Origin: Bacteroidia bacterium
GTDB taxonomy: Bacteria; Bacteroidota; Bacteroidia; J057
Assembly (NCBI GenBank): GCA_030430575.1
Contig: JAUIKF010000011.1
Coordinates: 1-64,000 of the forward strand
Length of the DNA: 64,000 bases
Direction: 5' to 3'
Shown here: positions 15,890 through 24,922 of the stretch, one piece after another
Position numbering within the stretch: the stretch's first letter is position 1
Layout of the letters: each line of letters opens with the position of its first letter
Notes under the pieces: model-generated
Databases searched by the model: none
What the model was told of the DNA's origin: nothing
The model's input: only the letters and a program-made list of their open reading frames with translations
Made by a program: the position numbers and the translations under genes

Positions 15890-16777
15890 ATGAAGCATTT
15901 TCTGATCATAAGTTCCTTAGTTTACTTGCTCTCCGGCTGTACCTATAGGTACATTGAGGTTAGGCCTATTCTCCAAGCCCCTGGCTACTCTTTTTTTGTT
16001 GCGGGCCATACGTATGGACATTTTGCTGTCAATAATAAAGGACTACATCCGCCCTTTGTCGAAAAATTTGACCTAATTGAAAATCATCCTGAAATCGCCT
16101 TTGGTGTCCTAACGGGGGATATCACCTATCGCGGTACTGAGCGTGATTGGATTGAGGTAGATAGCCAATTATTAGGGCTAGATGTTCCTACTTTTTTTAC
16201 TGTGGGAAATCACGATATAGGTGGCCCGATTTATCAAAACAGGTACGGAGATACTTATTATCGGTTTTTTGAGGAGAATAATGGAAAAAAGGACCTTATG
16301 CTGATCCTAGACCCCAATATAGACAAGTGGAATATTTCAGGAGATCAATTGTTTTTTTTTTACCAAAGCCTAGATTCTGCTGAGAAAATTGGCGTGCAAA
16401 ATGTCTTTATTTTCTGTCACCAACTTATCTGGTGGAGTAGTGCCCCCAATAACCCCTATCGTAATATTGGCATCAACCCGACTCAAGGCATTCCCGATAG
16501 TGTGAATTTCTGGGTAGACTTAGAGCCTAGGCTTCGGGCTTTTCCTGGCGAAGTCTTTCTATTCGCAGGAGATGTAGGCGCACATGGCTTGGCCGCCGAC
16601 TTTATGTACCACCAATATGCCAATATCACCCTCATCGCCAGTGGAATGGGCCATGGCATAGGGGATAATTTCCTCTTTGTGGACATCGACTCCAACGGTA
16701 AAGTGACCTTTGAACTCATCGCCCTACAAGGAGACATCCATTCTCTTGGGAAATTGGAAGACTATGTCTTACCTTAG
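15890..16777 (+). CDS. Lipoprotein metallophosphoesterase (calcineurin-like)
   Basis: The 295-residue product has a lipoprotein signal with lipobox LLSGC (Cys17). The calcineurin-like motif blocks are present: GHTYGHFAVN (variant of the first D-x-H block), GVLTGDITYRG (GD), FTVGNHDIGG (GNHD), FIFCHQLIWW and FLFAGDVGAHG. It should bind two metals and hydrolyse phosphoesters at the cell envelope; the substrate is unknown. The first block lacks the usual Asp (GHTYGH), so the metal site may be altered. It shares an operon with the membrane protein upstream. Confidence 0.82.
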   Translation: MKHFLIISSLVYLLSGCTYRYIEVRPILQAPGYSFFVAGHTYGHFAVNNKGLHPPFVEKFDLIENHPEIAFGVLTGDITYRGTERDWIEVDSQLLGLDVPTFFTVGNHDIGGPIYQNRYGDTYYRFFEENNGKKDLMLILDPNIDKWNISGDQLFFFYQSLDSAEKIGVQNVFIFCHQLIWWSSAPNNPYRNIGINPTQGIPDSVNFWVDLEPRLRAFPGEVFLFAGDVGAHGLAADFMYHQYANITLIASGMGHGIGDNFLFVDIDSNGKVTFELIALQGDIHSLGKLEDYVLP

Positions 16778-16813
16778 GCGTAGGAGCTACTGATCAATTT
16801 TAACCCATTACCT

Positions 16814-17155
16814 ATGTATTACATTATCTCCATTCTCGCAACGGCCCTTTCCGTCCTGCTCGTCTCTCGCCTCATGGACTCCGTCCATGTCAAAAACTAT
16901 ACGAGTGCCATCATCGTGGCTGTACTTATTTCCATCGCCAATGCGGTCCTTAAGCCCATTTTAAGCGTCATCTTCCTTCCACTCACCCTTATCACCTTCG
17001 GCTTATTCACCTTTGTGATCAACGCCATCATCATTTGGCTCGTCCCAAAAGTCTATTCCGATTTCAAAGTCGATGGGTTTGTCTCTGCGCTTGTCTTTTC
17101 TGTGCTGTTGACGATTGTCAATGCCATTATTTTCTGGCTGGTTCCAGGGATTTAG
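16814..17155 (+). CDS. Phage-holin-4-like small membrane protein
   Basis: The product has 113 residues and four hydrophobic segments. The pattern NAVLKPILSVIFLPLTLITFG followed by FVINAIIIWLVPK is typical of the Phage_holin_4_2 (DUF360) family, which is widespread in bacterial chromosomes and not a sign of prophage. It lies 36 bases after the phosphoesterase gene. The real role is unknown. Confidence 0.85.
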   Translation: MYYIISILATALSVLLVSRLMDSVHVKNYTSAIIVAVLISIANAVLKPILSVIFLPLTLITFGLFTFVINAIIIWLVPKVYSDFKVDGFVSALVFSVLLTIVNAIIFWLVPGI

Positions 17156-17162
17156 AAGAAAG

Positions 17163-17231
17163 TTCTAGGTTTTAGGTTCGGGGTTCTAGGTTAAAACTAA
17201 ACATAGAACTTAAAACCTAGAACCTAAAACT
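17163..17231. repeat. Heptamer tandem repeats forming an inverted repeat between convergent genes
   Basis: Units TTCTAGG, TTTTAGG, TTCGGGG, TTCTAGG run from 17163 to 17190; inverted units CCTAGAA and CCTAAAA lie at 17216-17229. The RNA from either strand can fold, so it may terminate both genes. Confidence 0.6.
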
Positions 17232-17236
17232 TGCCT

Positions 17237-18634
17237 TTACCACTTCACCACCCGCTGCTGGAAGCGACCATTCTTATTTTTCATCTGCAACAAATAAAGG
17301 CCTCTTGGAAACCCTGAGAGGTCCAGACTATCGGAGGAGCTGATTCGCCAGGTAGCGACCTTACTTCCCTGAATATCATATAGTTGTACTTTGGCGGGTT
17401 GTGCGCTCTCTATCCAGATTTTTTGGGTAAAAGGGTTCGGGTAGGCCCAGACTGGCTGCGGATATTTTTCTACTTCGATGTCCAAACTCAGCTGCCCAAA
17501 GAGCCATTGATAAGCGGCAGGAAATTCCCTGGCCCAGAACCATTCGGAATGTTTGCCGTCTGCTTTGGTGACAAATGCCAATTCACTGGCGGAGAAGCCA
17601 TTGTTGAGGAGTAGGTTGTACATGGCTTGCATGTCTGATACCATGCTGGCACTTTCTTGCTCGCCTGCCAGGAAGTAAATGCGCATGGGCTGCTGGTGAC
17701 CTTGGGCTTGCGCAAATGTATAGACCTGATTGGAAAACCAAAAGGAAGGCGAAAAGACGCCCAATTTTCCAAATACATCCTGATGCTTTATTCCTCCATA
17801 AAAAGAGATCAATCCGCCTAGCGAACTGCCTATTAAACCCGTAGTGGCAGGTCCAGGCAGGGTACGGAAGGTGCTGTCGATATGTGGTTTGAGGGTTTGG
17901 ATAATAAAATTGATATAGGCATCACCGTCTCCTCCTCCATGCATAGGATGAGCCCAAGGCGTATATTCGTCAATTCGTTCACTTCCTCCATTGTCGATGC
18001 CTACCACGATAGCCCCATAATCACCTTGCTGGTGAAGCGAGGTAAGGCTTTCATCTACTTCCCATTCACCTGAAAATGAGGTATTGGCATCAAATAGGTT
18101 TTGTCCATCGTGCATGTAGAGGACGGGATAGTTTTTCCCAGAAGTTGCGTAATCGGGTGGCAGGTAGAGCCAAATCCGCCGATTTTGGTTGAATTGGGGC
18201 ATAAAGAAAGCAGGATCGTAGATCTGCACTTCGGAATTGGCGGTGCCGCTTCCACTGCCCAGGTCTTCCCAACTGAGGACTTGATGAAAGACGGTGTCTC
18301 CAGCGGTAGGTGAATAAGTTCTATTGGGTCGCACATTGCCATTGGCATTTCCCTCCACGGTAGGCCAACCCCCTCGCGTGAATTTATACTCCATGGGATC
18401 AGGCAAGGAGCCTGTCAATGTGAGCACAAATTGGCCCTGGCCGTTGGGGGATAAAATGAATGATGTATCGCCAGGATTCCAGTTGTTAAAATTGCCAGCA
18501 ACATAGACTTGGTCACCCGCCGGGGTGTGCGCGGGGATGGCATCTACCACCAACGTCACTTGGGCATAACTGATTGATAAGCAGGTCGCTAGGTAGAAGA
18601 GCGATCTGATTAGAAGCTTCAATAGGATTTTCAT
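17237..18634 (-). CDS. T9SS-exported esterase with N-terminal starch-binding-like domain
   Basis: The 465-residue product has a signal peptide (1-25, SISYAQ), a CBM20/48-like beta domain (about 27-125, with VYVAGNFNNWNPGD and MEYKFTRGGWPTVEG), an alpha/beta-hydrolase esterase domain (about 130-385) and a T9SS type A tail (about 395-465, YPNPFTQKIWIE, PRGLYLLQMKNKNG). The catalytic Ser is in GLIGSSLGG (about 271) and the His in DGKHSEWFW (about 361); YMHDGQNLFD is a family hallmark. It resembles secreted esterases related to Fes and feruloyl esterases; the substrate is unknown. I chose ATG 18634 by the signal peptide, not the frame start at 18670. Confidence 0.88.
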   Translation of the reverse strand: MKILLKLLIRSLFYLATCLSISYAQVTLVVDAIPAHTPAGDQVYVAGNFNNWNPGDTSFILSPNGQGQFVLTLTGSLPDPMEYKFTRGGWPTVEGNANGNVRPNRTYSPTAGDTVFHQVLSWEDLGSGSGTANSEVQIYDPAFFMPQFNQNRRIWLYLPPDYATSGKNYPVLYMHDGQNLFDANTSFSGEWEVDESLTSLHQQGDYGAIVVGIDNGGSERIDEYTPWAHPMHGGGDGDAYINFIIQTLKPHIDSTFRTLPGPATTGLIGSSLGGLISFYGGIKHQDVFGKLGVFSPSFWFSNQVYTFAQAQGHQQPMRIYFLAGEQESASMVSDMQAMYNLLLNNGFSASELAFVTKADGKHSEWFWAREFPAAYQWLFGQLSLDIEVEKYPQPVWAYPNPFTQKIWIESAQPAKVQLYDIQGSKVATWRISSSDSLDLSGFPRGLYLLQMKNKNGRFQQRVVKW

Positions 18635-18767
18635 GGTGGCGAAATTCGGGTTTACGCAGGGCAAAAGCAAGGAGAAGACTAAGGGTAATCTATTCCCTTA
18701 ACTCAAGAGGAATAACTTTCCCATATTTTTTAGTAACTTCGAATGTAATAATTTGAACAATCATCTC

Positions 18768-18968
18768 ATGAAAACAATCACAATAGAACTTTTAAATGAG
18801 AAGGCGATAAACCTCATTAAGCAACTTGAGCAGTTAAATATTCTTAGAATAACAATTGATTCTACATCCCAAAAACGAAAAATCTCATCTCACCAATGGG
18901 TAGGTAGCCTTTCAAAAGATACTGCAAAATTGATGTTAGCTTCTGTTGATCAAAGCCGAAATGAATGA
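18768..18968 (+). CDS. Small antitoxin-like protein, orphan
   Basis: The product has 66 residues from ATG 18768 (the longer TTG start at 18753 is less likely). It begins MKTITIELLNEKAINLIKQL, a pattern seen in small cytoplasmic proteins annotated as antitoxins or unknown in Bacteroidota and cyanobacteria. No toxin-like partner is adjacent. The call is from sequence resemblance only. Confidence 0.5.
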   Translation: MKTITIELLNEKAINLIKQLEQLNILRITIDSTSQKRKISSHQWVGSLSKDTAKLMLASVDQSRNE

Positions 18969-19054
18969 AAAATAATTGTTCGTAAGGAGTACCCATCCTC
19001 TGCAAATTTTCCCTTATCTTCATGCCCTAAAATTAAATCTTAAACCTCGTAGCT

Positions 19055-19696
19055 ATGCGATTGAAAAATCTAATCTACACCCTCTTATTATTACTTCCAT
19101 TCATCATTCTAGAATCCTGTAATAGTCCTAAAGAGCTAGATGGCCTGAAAGATGGCATTTACGCCAAAATTACCATTGCCAACAAGGGCAGTATCTTGCT
19201 GTTTTTGGAGCACCAAAAAACGCCTCTAACCGTGGCCAACTTTGTGGGACTAGCAGAAGGAAAAATCGCCAACAATTTCAAAGCTGAAGGAGAACCCTTT
19301 TTTAATGGCATGGTCTTTCACCGAGTTGTCCCTAACTTCATGATCCAGGGGGGCGATCCCCAAGCCAATGGCATGGGCGGACCTGGCTACTCATTCAAAG
19401 ATGAATTTGATCCGAGCCTCAAGCACAGCCGTCCTGGCATCCTTTCCATGGCTAATTCTGGCCCTGCTACTAACGGAAGTCAGTTTTTCATCACACACGT
19501 GCCTACGCCACACCTTAACGGAAGGCATTCTGTCTTTGGCAATGTAGTGACAGGCCAGGACGTAGTGAATGCTGTGGTAGGCGGGGATGTCATTGAGTCC
19601 ATTGAGATTCTCCGCAAAGGAGGAGATGCGAAAGCATTTGATGCTGCGGAGACATTTAGCAAGGCTGAAGCTGCTGGTCAGGTTGTAAGAAGATAG
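19055..19696 (+). CDS. Peptidyl-prolyl cis-trans isomerase, cyclophilin-type lipoprotein
   Basis: The 213-residue product has a lipoprotein signal (IILESC, Cys22). The cyclophilin core runs from about 33: TPLTVANFVGLAEG, FHRVVPNFMIQGGDPQANGMG, LSMANSGPATNGSQFFITHV and LNGRHSVFGNVVTG. The active-site Arg (FHRV), the Gln of MIQGGD and the SQFFIT segment are intact, so it should speed proline isomerisation during folding in the periplasm. It appears to be a single gene. Confidence 0.93.
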   Translation: MRLKNLIYTLLLLLPFIILESCNSPKELDGLKDGIYAKITIANKGSILLFLEHQKTPLTVANFVGLAEGKIANNFKAEGEPFFNGMVFHRVVPNFMIQGGDPQANGMGGPGYSFKDEFDPSLKHSRPGILSMANSGPATNGSQFFITHVPTPHLNGRHSVFGNVVTGQDVVNAVVGGDVIESIEILRKGGDAKAFDAAETFSKAEAAGQVVRR

Positions 19697-19738
19697 ACTA
19701 GCTCTTTCAACTTAAGGCACGATCACCACAGGAAATTT

Positions 19739-19805
19739 GCCACGGATTACACGGATTTTCACGGATTCTTTTCTTTAATCTGTGCTAATCCGTGTAATCC
19801 GTGGC
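19739..19805. repeat. Inverted ATCCGTG repeat
   Basis: Perfect 19-bp arms (19739-19757 and 19787-19805) starting GCCACGGATTACACGG, with shorter CACGGATT/AATCTGTG matches inside the loop. A degenerate relative is at 29279-29304. It can form a long hairpin downstream of the cyclophilin gene but has no T run. Confidence 0.65.
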
Positions 19806-19919
19806 TCATTCTTTGACCTCCACTAAAAGGCTCGAAGAGCCTGGGTTTTCTAATCGTATCACCGATTTGTAAATGTAAGGAAGCAGAATTATTTGTAATG
19901 AATTCCGCCTGCTTTAAGG

Positions 19920-19927
19920 TAAATTTG
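19920..19927 (+). promoter_or_regulatory. -7 box four bases before the start codon
   Basis: TAAATTTG is a perfect TAnnTTTG box and ends four bases before ATG 19932, the same spacing as at gpmI. A TTTG lies upstream at 19892, but 24 bases away. This suggests a leaderless mRNA. Confidence 0.45.
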
Positions 19928-19931
19928 TGCC

Positions 19932-21830
19932 ATGAAGCGCCATTTACCCCTTAGTTTTACCCTACTTCTGTTATGTTTTACCTGTTCCAATCTTTGGGCG
20001 GAGGTCTATCCGATTTCTTTTGCCCAACGTGTGAGCCAAGCTCAGACCATCGCGCTGGTCACACTCGAAGATCAGCACAGCTATAAAGACGATCAAGGCC
20101 AGCAAATCTTTACCCTAAACCATCTCAAGGTGATGACTTATCTCAAGGGCCATCGCCAAGATGCCTTCATTTATCTGATCACCCCAGGGGGGATCGTGGG
20201 AAATGAAGGGCAATACACTTTTCCTTCGGCAAGGCTAGACAAGCACCACGAATATATCGTCATGCTTGCAGCTGACAATCAACGAATAGACGATAAGGCT
20301 TTTCGCGCTTTATACCCTAATCGAGTTCAAGCATTGGCTTATGGAAGCAAACAAGGCATCTTGACCTTACAAGATGGGCTTTATAAAGACTTGCTGGTCC
20401 TTCCGCCCAGTACCGAAGGGGCAATTTTCCGTCATATAGCGCAGCTTATTGGTGAGGAAAGCCTTACGCCTAATGGCGAATTATTTCCCCCAAGAATTCA
20501 TCAAATTCCTTCCCCTAATAGAGCGACTATCTCTGCGCTCAAGAAGCGATCAGGCGTAGGAGGGTTTGCTGGGGGCACCATCGATAGCAGTTATGTGTTG
20601 GTCATCGAAGGCGGAGATTTGAATCCGCTGGGATTGGGTTTTCCAACCCCCATGCTGACCGTTTCTACCGTAGAATTCAGCAATGCTGATGATGGGGGGG
20701 CGACGATGATCCAGTGCCCAGTCCCAATCACTGATATATTTCAGTGGCAAGCTGATAGCATTGAGGTGATGGTGCCTGATCAGGCAGGTACGGGCATCGT
20801 TCGCGTATCGCCTTTTGGGACTACAGCTGTCACCTCTCCCATCACCATTGACTGGTCCGTCGTGCCGTCTTACAGTACCACCCAAGGTTTTACCAATTCA
20901 ACGCGCCAGCGGCTGGAGTGGCTGGACATCAACAATGTAGGGGGGTATACCTTTGAGTTTGAGAGCGCCGTCCTCACCAATACCTCGGCACTGGCCGCTT
21001 ATATCCGGGCCATGGAAACTTGGCGTTGCAATTCTTCTGTAAACATTCAGTATTCGACCCTTCCTGTCAATCTATCCATTGCCCAAAATGGCATCAGTCA
21101 AGTCGTTTTTGAGCCCGCATCTAATCTTCCCGCAGGCGTCTTATACGAAGCAACGCTTCGCTTCAATAGCAGTTTTGCTGTACCTAGTTGTGTCAGGTTC
21201 AACACGCTTTGGCGGGTGACAGAGTTGGACATTGCTTTTGTGGATGCACCTGGGGCACCTTTTAGCTGGAATTTTGGGCCAGGAGCTAGCGCTGGGAATG
21301 TATATGACTTTGAGTCTGTTGCCTTGACGGCCATCGGCCGTGCCATGGGGATAGGCTATATTAATGACATCACTAGCGCTATGCACTATATGCTCCCAGC
21401 TGGAACAGATAGGCGCAACCTTTCCTCAGGTGAAATCAATGCCGCTCAGTACAAAATGGCACATTCCATTGTCCCAAATTGCATCATTCCACCTAATCCC
21501 ATGACCGCTGTCAGTAGCCTGAATTGTGTATTGGCTGGAGGCATAGATAATCCCCCAAGTGGCGATATATTTAAGGAAAATGAGACCCTATTTAGCCTAT
21601 CTCCCAATCCTGTTAAGAATTTCCTTTCTATGGAGTTATTAGGGGCGGGAAAAGGAACAGCTTCCTTTAGGCTAATGGACCTGTCTGGCCGACAATTATT
21701 GCATCAGCAATGGGAACATGAAAAAGAAAGCACAGGGCAAATAGATCTCAAGGGATTGAGTTCTGGCATTTACCTGTATCATCTGGATATAGGGCAATCA
21801 AGCTTTCAGGGGAAATTAGTGAAGGAATAA
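19932..21830 (+). CDS. T9SS-exported matrixin-like protein with degenerate zinc motif
   Basis: The 632-residue product has a signal peptide (1-23), a beta-rich N-terminal half (with VLVIEGGDLNPLGLGFP and TPMLTVSTVEFSNADDGG), a matrixin-like domain (about 325-520) and a T9SS tail (about 555-632, LSPNPVKNFLSME, SSGIYLYHLD). At 21327-21359, where relatives carry HExxHxxGxxH, this protein reads TAIGRAMGIGY, so all three His and the Glu are lost; the frame around it (VYDFESVAL, INDITSAMHYM, LSSGEINAAQYKM) is well kept. It is probably a binding protein or pseudoprotease. The frame is intact. Confidence 0.8.
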   Translation: MKRHLPLSFTLLLLCFTCSNLWAEVYPISFAQRVSQAQTIALVTLEDQHSYKDDQGQQIFTLNHLKVMTYLKGHRQDAFIYLITPGGIVGNEGQYTFPSARLDKHHEYIVMLAADNQRIDDKAFRALYPNRVQALAYGSKQGILTLQDGLYKDLLVLPPSTEGAIFRHIAQLIGEESLTPNGELFPPRIHQIPSPNRATISALKKRSGVGGFAGGTIDSSYVLVIEGGDLNPLGLGFPTPMLTVSTVEFSNADDGGATMIQCPVPITDIFQWQADSIEVMVPDQAGTGIVRVSPFGTTAVTSPITIDWSVVPSYSTTQGFTNSTRQRLEWLDINNVGGYTFEFESAVLTNTSALAAYIRAMETWRCNSSVNIQYSTLPVNLSIAQNGISQVVFEPASNLPAGVLYEATLRFNSSFAVPSCVRFNTLWRVTELDIAFVDAPGAPFSWNFGPGASAGNVYDFESVALTAIGRAMGIGYINDITSAMHYMLPAGTDRRNLSSGEINAAQYKMAHSIVPNCIIPPNPMTAVSSLNCVLAGGIDNPPSGDIFKENETLFSLSPNPVKNFLSMELLGAGKGTASFRLMDLSGRQLLHQQWEHEKESTGQIDLKGLSSGIYLYHLDIGQSSFQGKLVKE

Positions 21831-21919
21831 TTTTGAATGAGTGAATGTTGAATTTTGAATAGAACCTTAGCCATCAACTATTTATTGTTGCATAAATCAT
21901 CAGCTAAAAACTCTCTTCT

Positions 21920-21967
21920 TCATTCTATCATCCACTCATTCTATCATTCACTCCTTCTATCATTCTC
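21920..21967. repeat. Three 16-bp tandem repeats
   Basis: Three units of the form TCATTCTATCATYCAC follow each other between two convergent genes. Related tracts are at 38264-38303 and 40300-40335. Confidence 0.65.
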
Positions 21968-21969
21968 TT

Positions 21970-23358
21970 CTAGATATGCACAACCTCGCCGTAAGCTGCC
22001 GCAGCAGCTTCCATGATGGCTTCTGACATAGTCGGGTGTGGATGCACCGCCTTGATGATTTCGTGACCTGTGGTCTCTAATTTTCGCGCCAAGACGAGTT
22101 CAGCTACCATTTCGGTGACGCCCGCGCCGATCAGGTGTGCACCTAGCAATTCACCATATTTGTCGTCAAATATAAGCTTCACAAAGCCATCTTTTTTGCC
22201 TGCTGCCGTGGCTTTTCCAGACGCAGAGAAAGGAAATTTCCCAACCTTCAATTCGTAGCCTTTTTCCTTGGCTTCTTCTTCTGTGATCCCCACAGAAGCT
22301 ACCTCAGGCTGGGTATAGGTACAGCTAGGAATATTGCCGTAATCCATGGGTTCTACGTCCATTCCTGCAATTTTTTCCACACAGATAATGCCCTCATGTG
22401 AAGCCACGTGTGCCAGGGCAGGCCCAGGTACCATATCGCCAATCGCGTAAATACCCGCCACATTGGTTTCATAATAGTCATTGACAAGCACTAGCCCGCG
22501 ATCTGTCTTTATACCCAAGGCTTCCAAACCGATATTCTCCGTATTGGCGACAATACCAACGGCAGATAAGAGAATGTCTGCTTCGAGCTTTTCTTCACCT
22601 TTTTTAGTCTTGACCGTAGCTACGACCCCTGAACCCTTGGTATCTACCGCAGTGACTTCAGCGCTGGTCATGATATTGACCTTGTCTTTTTTGAAGGAGC
22701 GGTTCATGGCACGAGATACTTCTGCATCTTCTCTTGGCAGGATGCGATCCATGAATTCTACCACGGTCACTTTGGTACCAATGCTATTATAGAAATAGGC
22801 GAATTCCATCCCAATGGCACCAGAACCGACGATGATCATCGATTTGGGTTGATCTTTCAAAGACATTGCTTCGCGATAGCCGATGATCTTTTTGCCGTCT
22901 ATCGGCATGGAAGGCAGGCTGCGTGAACGCGCACCTGTAGCGAGGATGATATGCTTGGCCCCATACGTCTGGCGCTTGCCGTCAGCATCTTTGACTTCAA
23001 CCATCTTGCCAGGCTGCAAAGACGCAGTACCCATGATGACATCAATTTTATTTTTGCGCATCAAGAAGTCTATCCCCTTGCTCATATTCCCAGCGACCCC
23101 ACGACTGCGGTCAATAATCGCTGTAAAATCAGGTTGATGCCCTCCAGATTTAATCCCATAACTATCCGAATGGGCAAAATAGTTGTTCACTTCTGCACTC
23201 TTGAGGAGGGCTTTGGTGGGGATACATCCCCAGTTGAGGCAAATGCCACCCAAGGACTCTCTTTCTACAATAGCGGTTTTCAAACCGAGTTGTGATGCGC
23301 GGATAGCCGCCACATAGCCGCCAGGTCCGCTTCCAATAACGATGAGATCGTAATTCAT
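21970..23358 (-). CDS. lpdA: Dihydrolipoyl dehydrogenase
   Basis: The 462-residue flavoenzyme (E3) reoxidises the lipoamide of 2-oxoacid dehydrogenase and glycine cleavage complexes, passing electrons to NAD. Seen: the FAD site IGSGPGGYVAAIRASQLG, the redox disulfide GGICLNWGCIPTKALLKSAE, the NAD site IVGSGAIGMEFAYFYNSIG, a second FAD motif YAIGDMVPGPALAHVASHEG, and the C-terminal HPHPTMSEAIMEA with the catalytic His-Glu pair. It is divergent from folC with only 48 bases between the start codons. Confidence 0.96.
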   Translation of the reverse strand: MNYDLIVIGSGPGGYVAAIRASQLGLKTAIVERESLGGICLNWGCIPTKALLKSAEVNNYFAHSDSYGIKSGGHQPDFTAIIDRSRGVAGNMSKGIDFLMRKNKIDVIMGTASLQPGKMVEVKDADGKRQTYGAKHIILATGARSRSLPSMPIDGKKIIGYREAMSLKDQPKSMIIVGSGAIGMEFAYFYNSIGTKVTVVEFMDRILPREDAEVSRAMNRSFKKDKVNIMTSAEVTAVDTKGSGVVATVKTKKGEEKLEADILLSAVGIVANTENIGLEALGIKTDRGLVLVNDYYETNVAGIYAIGDMVPGPALAHVASHEGIICVEKIAGMDVEPMDYGNIPSCTYTQPEVASVGITEEEAKEKGYELKVGKFPFSASGKATAAGKKDGFVKLIFDDKYGELLGAHLIGAGVTEMVAELVLARKLETTGHEIIKAVHPHPTMSEAIMEAAAAAYGEVVHI

Positions 23359-23406
23359 TATTAAGGGTTTTTTATTGAGTCAATTTTGATAAACGGCTGC
23401 AAAGTT

Positions 23407-24744
23407 ATGAAATTCGCGTCAAATTTTTTCCAAGTGAATACCTATTCAGAAGCAATCTCCTTTATTTTCCGCCAACTGCCTATGTATCAGCGCATTGGCG
23501 GCAAAGCGATGAAAAAAGGCTTGGCAAATATCACCCAATTTTGTCAAGCCTTAGGCAATCCTCACCAGGACTTTCCCAGTATCCACGTGGGAGGCACCAA
23601 TGGCAAAGGCTCTGTGAGTTCTATGCTCGCGAGCATCTTGATGGCCCAAGGGCTGAAAGTTGGCTTGTATACCTCTCCTCATCTGCGGACCTTCCGCGAG
23701 CGGATTCGCATCAATGGTGAACCCATCTCTAAGGCAGATGTTGTCGCTTTTTTGAACCACCACCAAGCGATAATAGAATCTCTCCAACCCAGTTTTTTTG
23801 AGTTGAGTGTGGGCATGGCCTTTGCCCATTTCGCTACTTCGAAAGTAGACATAGCGATCATAGAAGTGGGATTGGGAGGGACTAAAGACTCAACCAATAT
23901 CATTCAGCCCATTTTGAGCATTATCACTAATATTTCCCTAGACCATGAAAATGCCTTAGGCCATAGTCTGGGAGAAATAGCTACGCATAAAGCAGGTATC
24001 ATCAAACCGCAAGTCCCGGTAGTTATTGGTGCGACACACCCTGAAACGAAAGATGTTTTTACGGAAACAGCAGCTTCACAGGGCGCCCCTATCACCTTTG
24101 CAGACCAGCAGTTTCAGGTTGTATCCAATAAGCCTTCGCCAAACGGGCAACAGGTGACGGTTCAGGATAAAAGAAGCGTCTTGAGTACGTTTGATCTCGA
24201 TTTGGCTGGTACCTATCAACAACAAAATCTCTTAACGGTTCTAGAGGCAGTGCGTCTCTTACCTTCCTTGAATCTTCCGCTGACCAAGGATGCGATTATA
24301 TCTGGGCTTCAATCTGTAGGCGCATCAACGGGCCTATCAGGCCGCTGGCACAGGCTATCTGAGCAGCCGCTGATCTACTGTGATACGGCGCACAATGAGG
24401 CAGGCGTCACACAAGTAATGGCTCAGGTAACTCAGATTCCTCACAATATCCTCCATATTGTTTGGGGGGTAGTCGCAGACAAAACGCTGACGCGGATTTT
24501 GCCCCTTTTGCCTGCTTCTGCTCAATACTACTTTGTAAAACCAGCTGTTCCAAGAGGACTTTCAGCGGATTTGTTAGCCAAACAAGCATTGGATTTCGGG
24601 CTAAAAGGAAAAGCGTATGCGTCTGTCAATCAAGGCCTTAACGCTATGCGAGCAGCTATGGGGTCTGATGATCTGGGATTTGTGGGCGGAAGTACCTTTG
24701 TGGTAGCGGAAGTGGTAGACGGGGAATCGGATGAGGAGATTTAA
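23407..24744 (+). CDS. folC: Dihydrofolate synthase / folylpolyglutamate synthase
   Basis: The 445-residue Mur-ligase family enzyme adds glutamate to dihydropteroate and folates. Seen: PMYQRIGGKAMKKGLAN, the ATP loop HVGGTNGKGSVSSML, GLYTSPHLRTFRERIRING, EVGLGGTKDSTN, SLDHENALGHSLGEIATHKAGI with the carbamylated-Lys context, and SGRWHRLSEQPLIYCDTAHN. I chose ATG 23407 rather than the TTG at 23386. It is transcribed away from lpdA. Confidence 0.95.
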   Translation: MKFASNFFQVNTYSEAISFIFRQLPMYQRIGGKAMKKGLANITQFCQALGNPHQDFPSIHVGGTNGKGSVSSMLASILMAQGLKVGLYTSPHLRTFRERIRINGEPISKADVVAFLNHHQAIIESLQPSFFELSVGMAFAHFATSKVDIAIIEVGLGGTKDSTNIIQPILSIITNISLDHENALGHSLGEIATHKAGIIKPQVPVVIGATHPETKDVFTETAASQGAPITFADQQFQVVSNKPSPNGQQVTVQDKRSVLSTFDLDLAGTYQQQNLLTVLEAVRLLPSLNLPLTKDAIISGLQSVGASTGLSGRWHRLSEQPLIYCDTAHNEAGVTQVMAQVTQIPHNILHIVWGVVADKTLTRILPLLPASAQYYFVKPAVPRGLSADLLAKQALDFGLKGKAYASVNQGLNAMRAAMGSDDLGFVGGSTFVVAEVVDGESDEEI

Positions 24745-24922
24745 ACAAAGAAAAGTAAAAATAATGAACAAGGAATAATTAAGTAAAAAGGGAAGCGAAT
24801 AGCCATAGAATTCTTTCTTCTTTCAACATAAAAGAGGCCTATTGTTTGAGAATCAAGCTATTATTTTATATGGAATTCCTTACCTTTGGCGCTCATTTTC
24901 TTAGTTTAGAATTACATTTCCT

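Noticed and set aside
16814-17155. Prophage remnant because of the holin-like gene
   Set aside because: The family is common on chromosomes and no other phage gene lies nearby.
17163-17231. CRISPR-like direct repeats
   Set aside because: Units of seven bases without spacers; no cas genes in the window.
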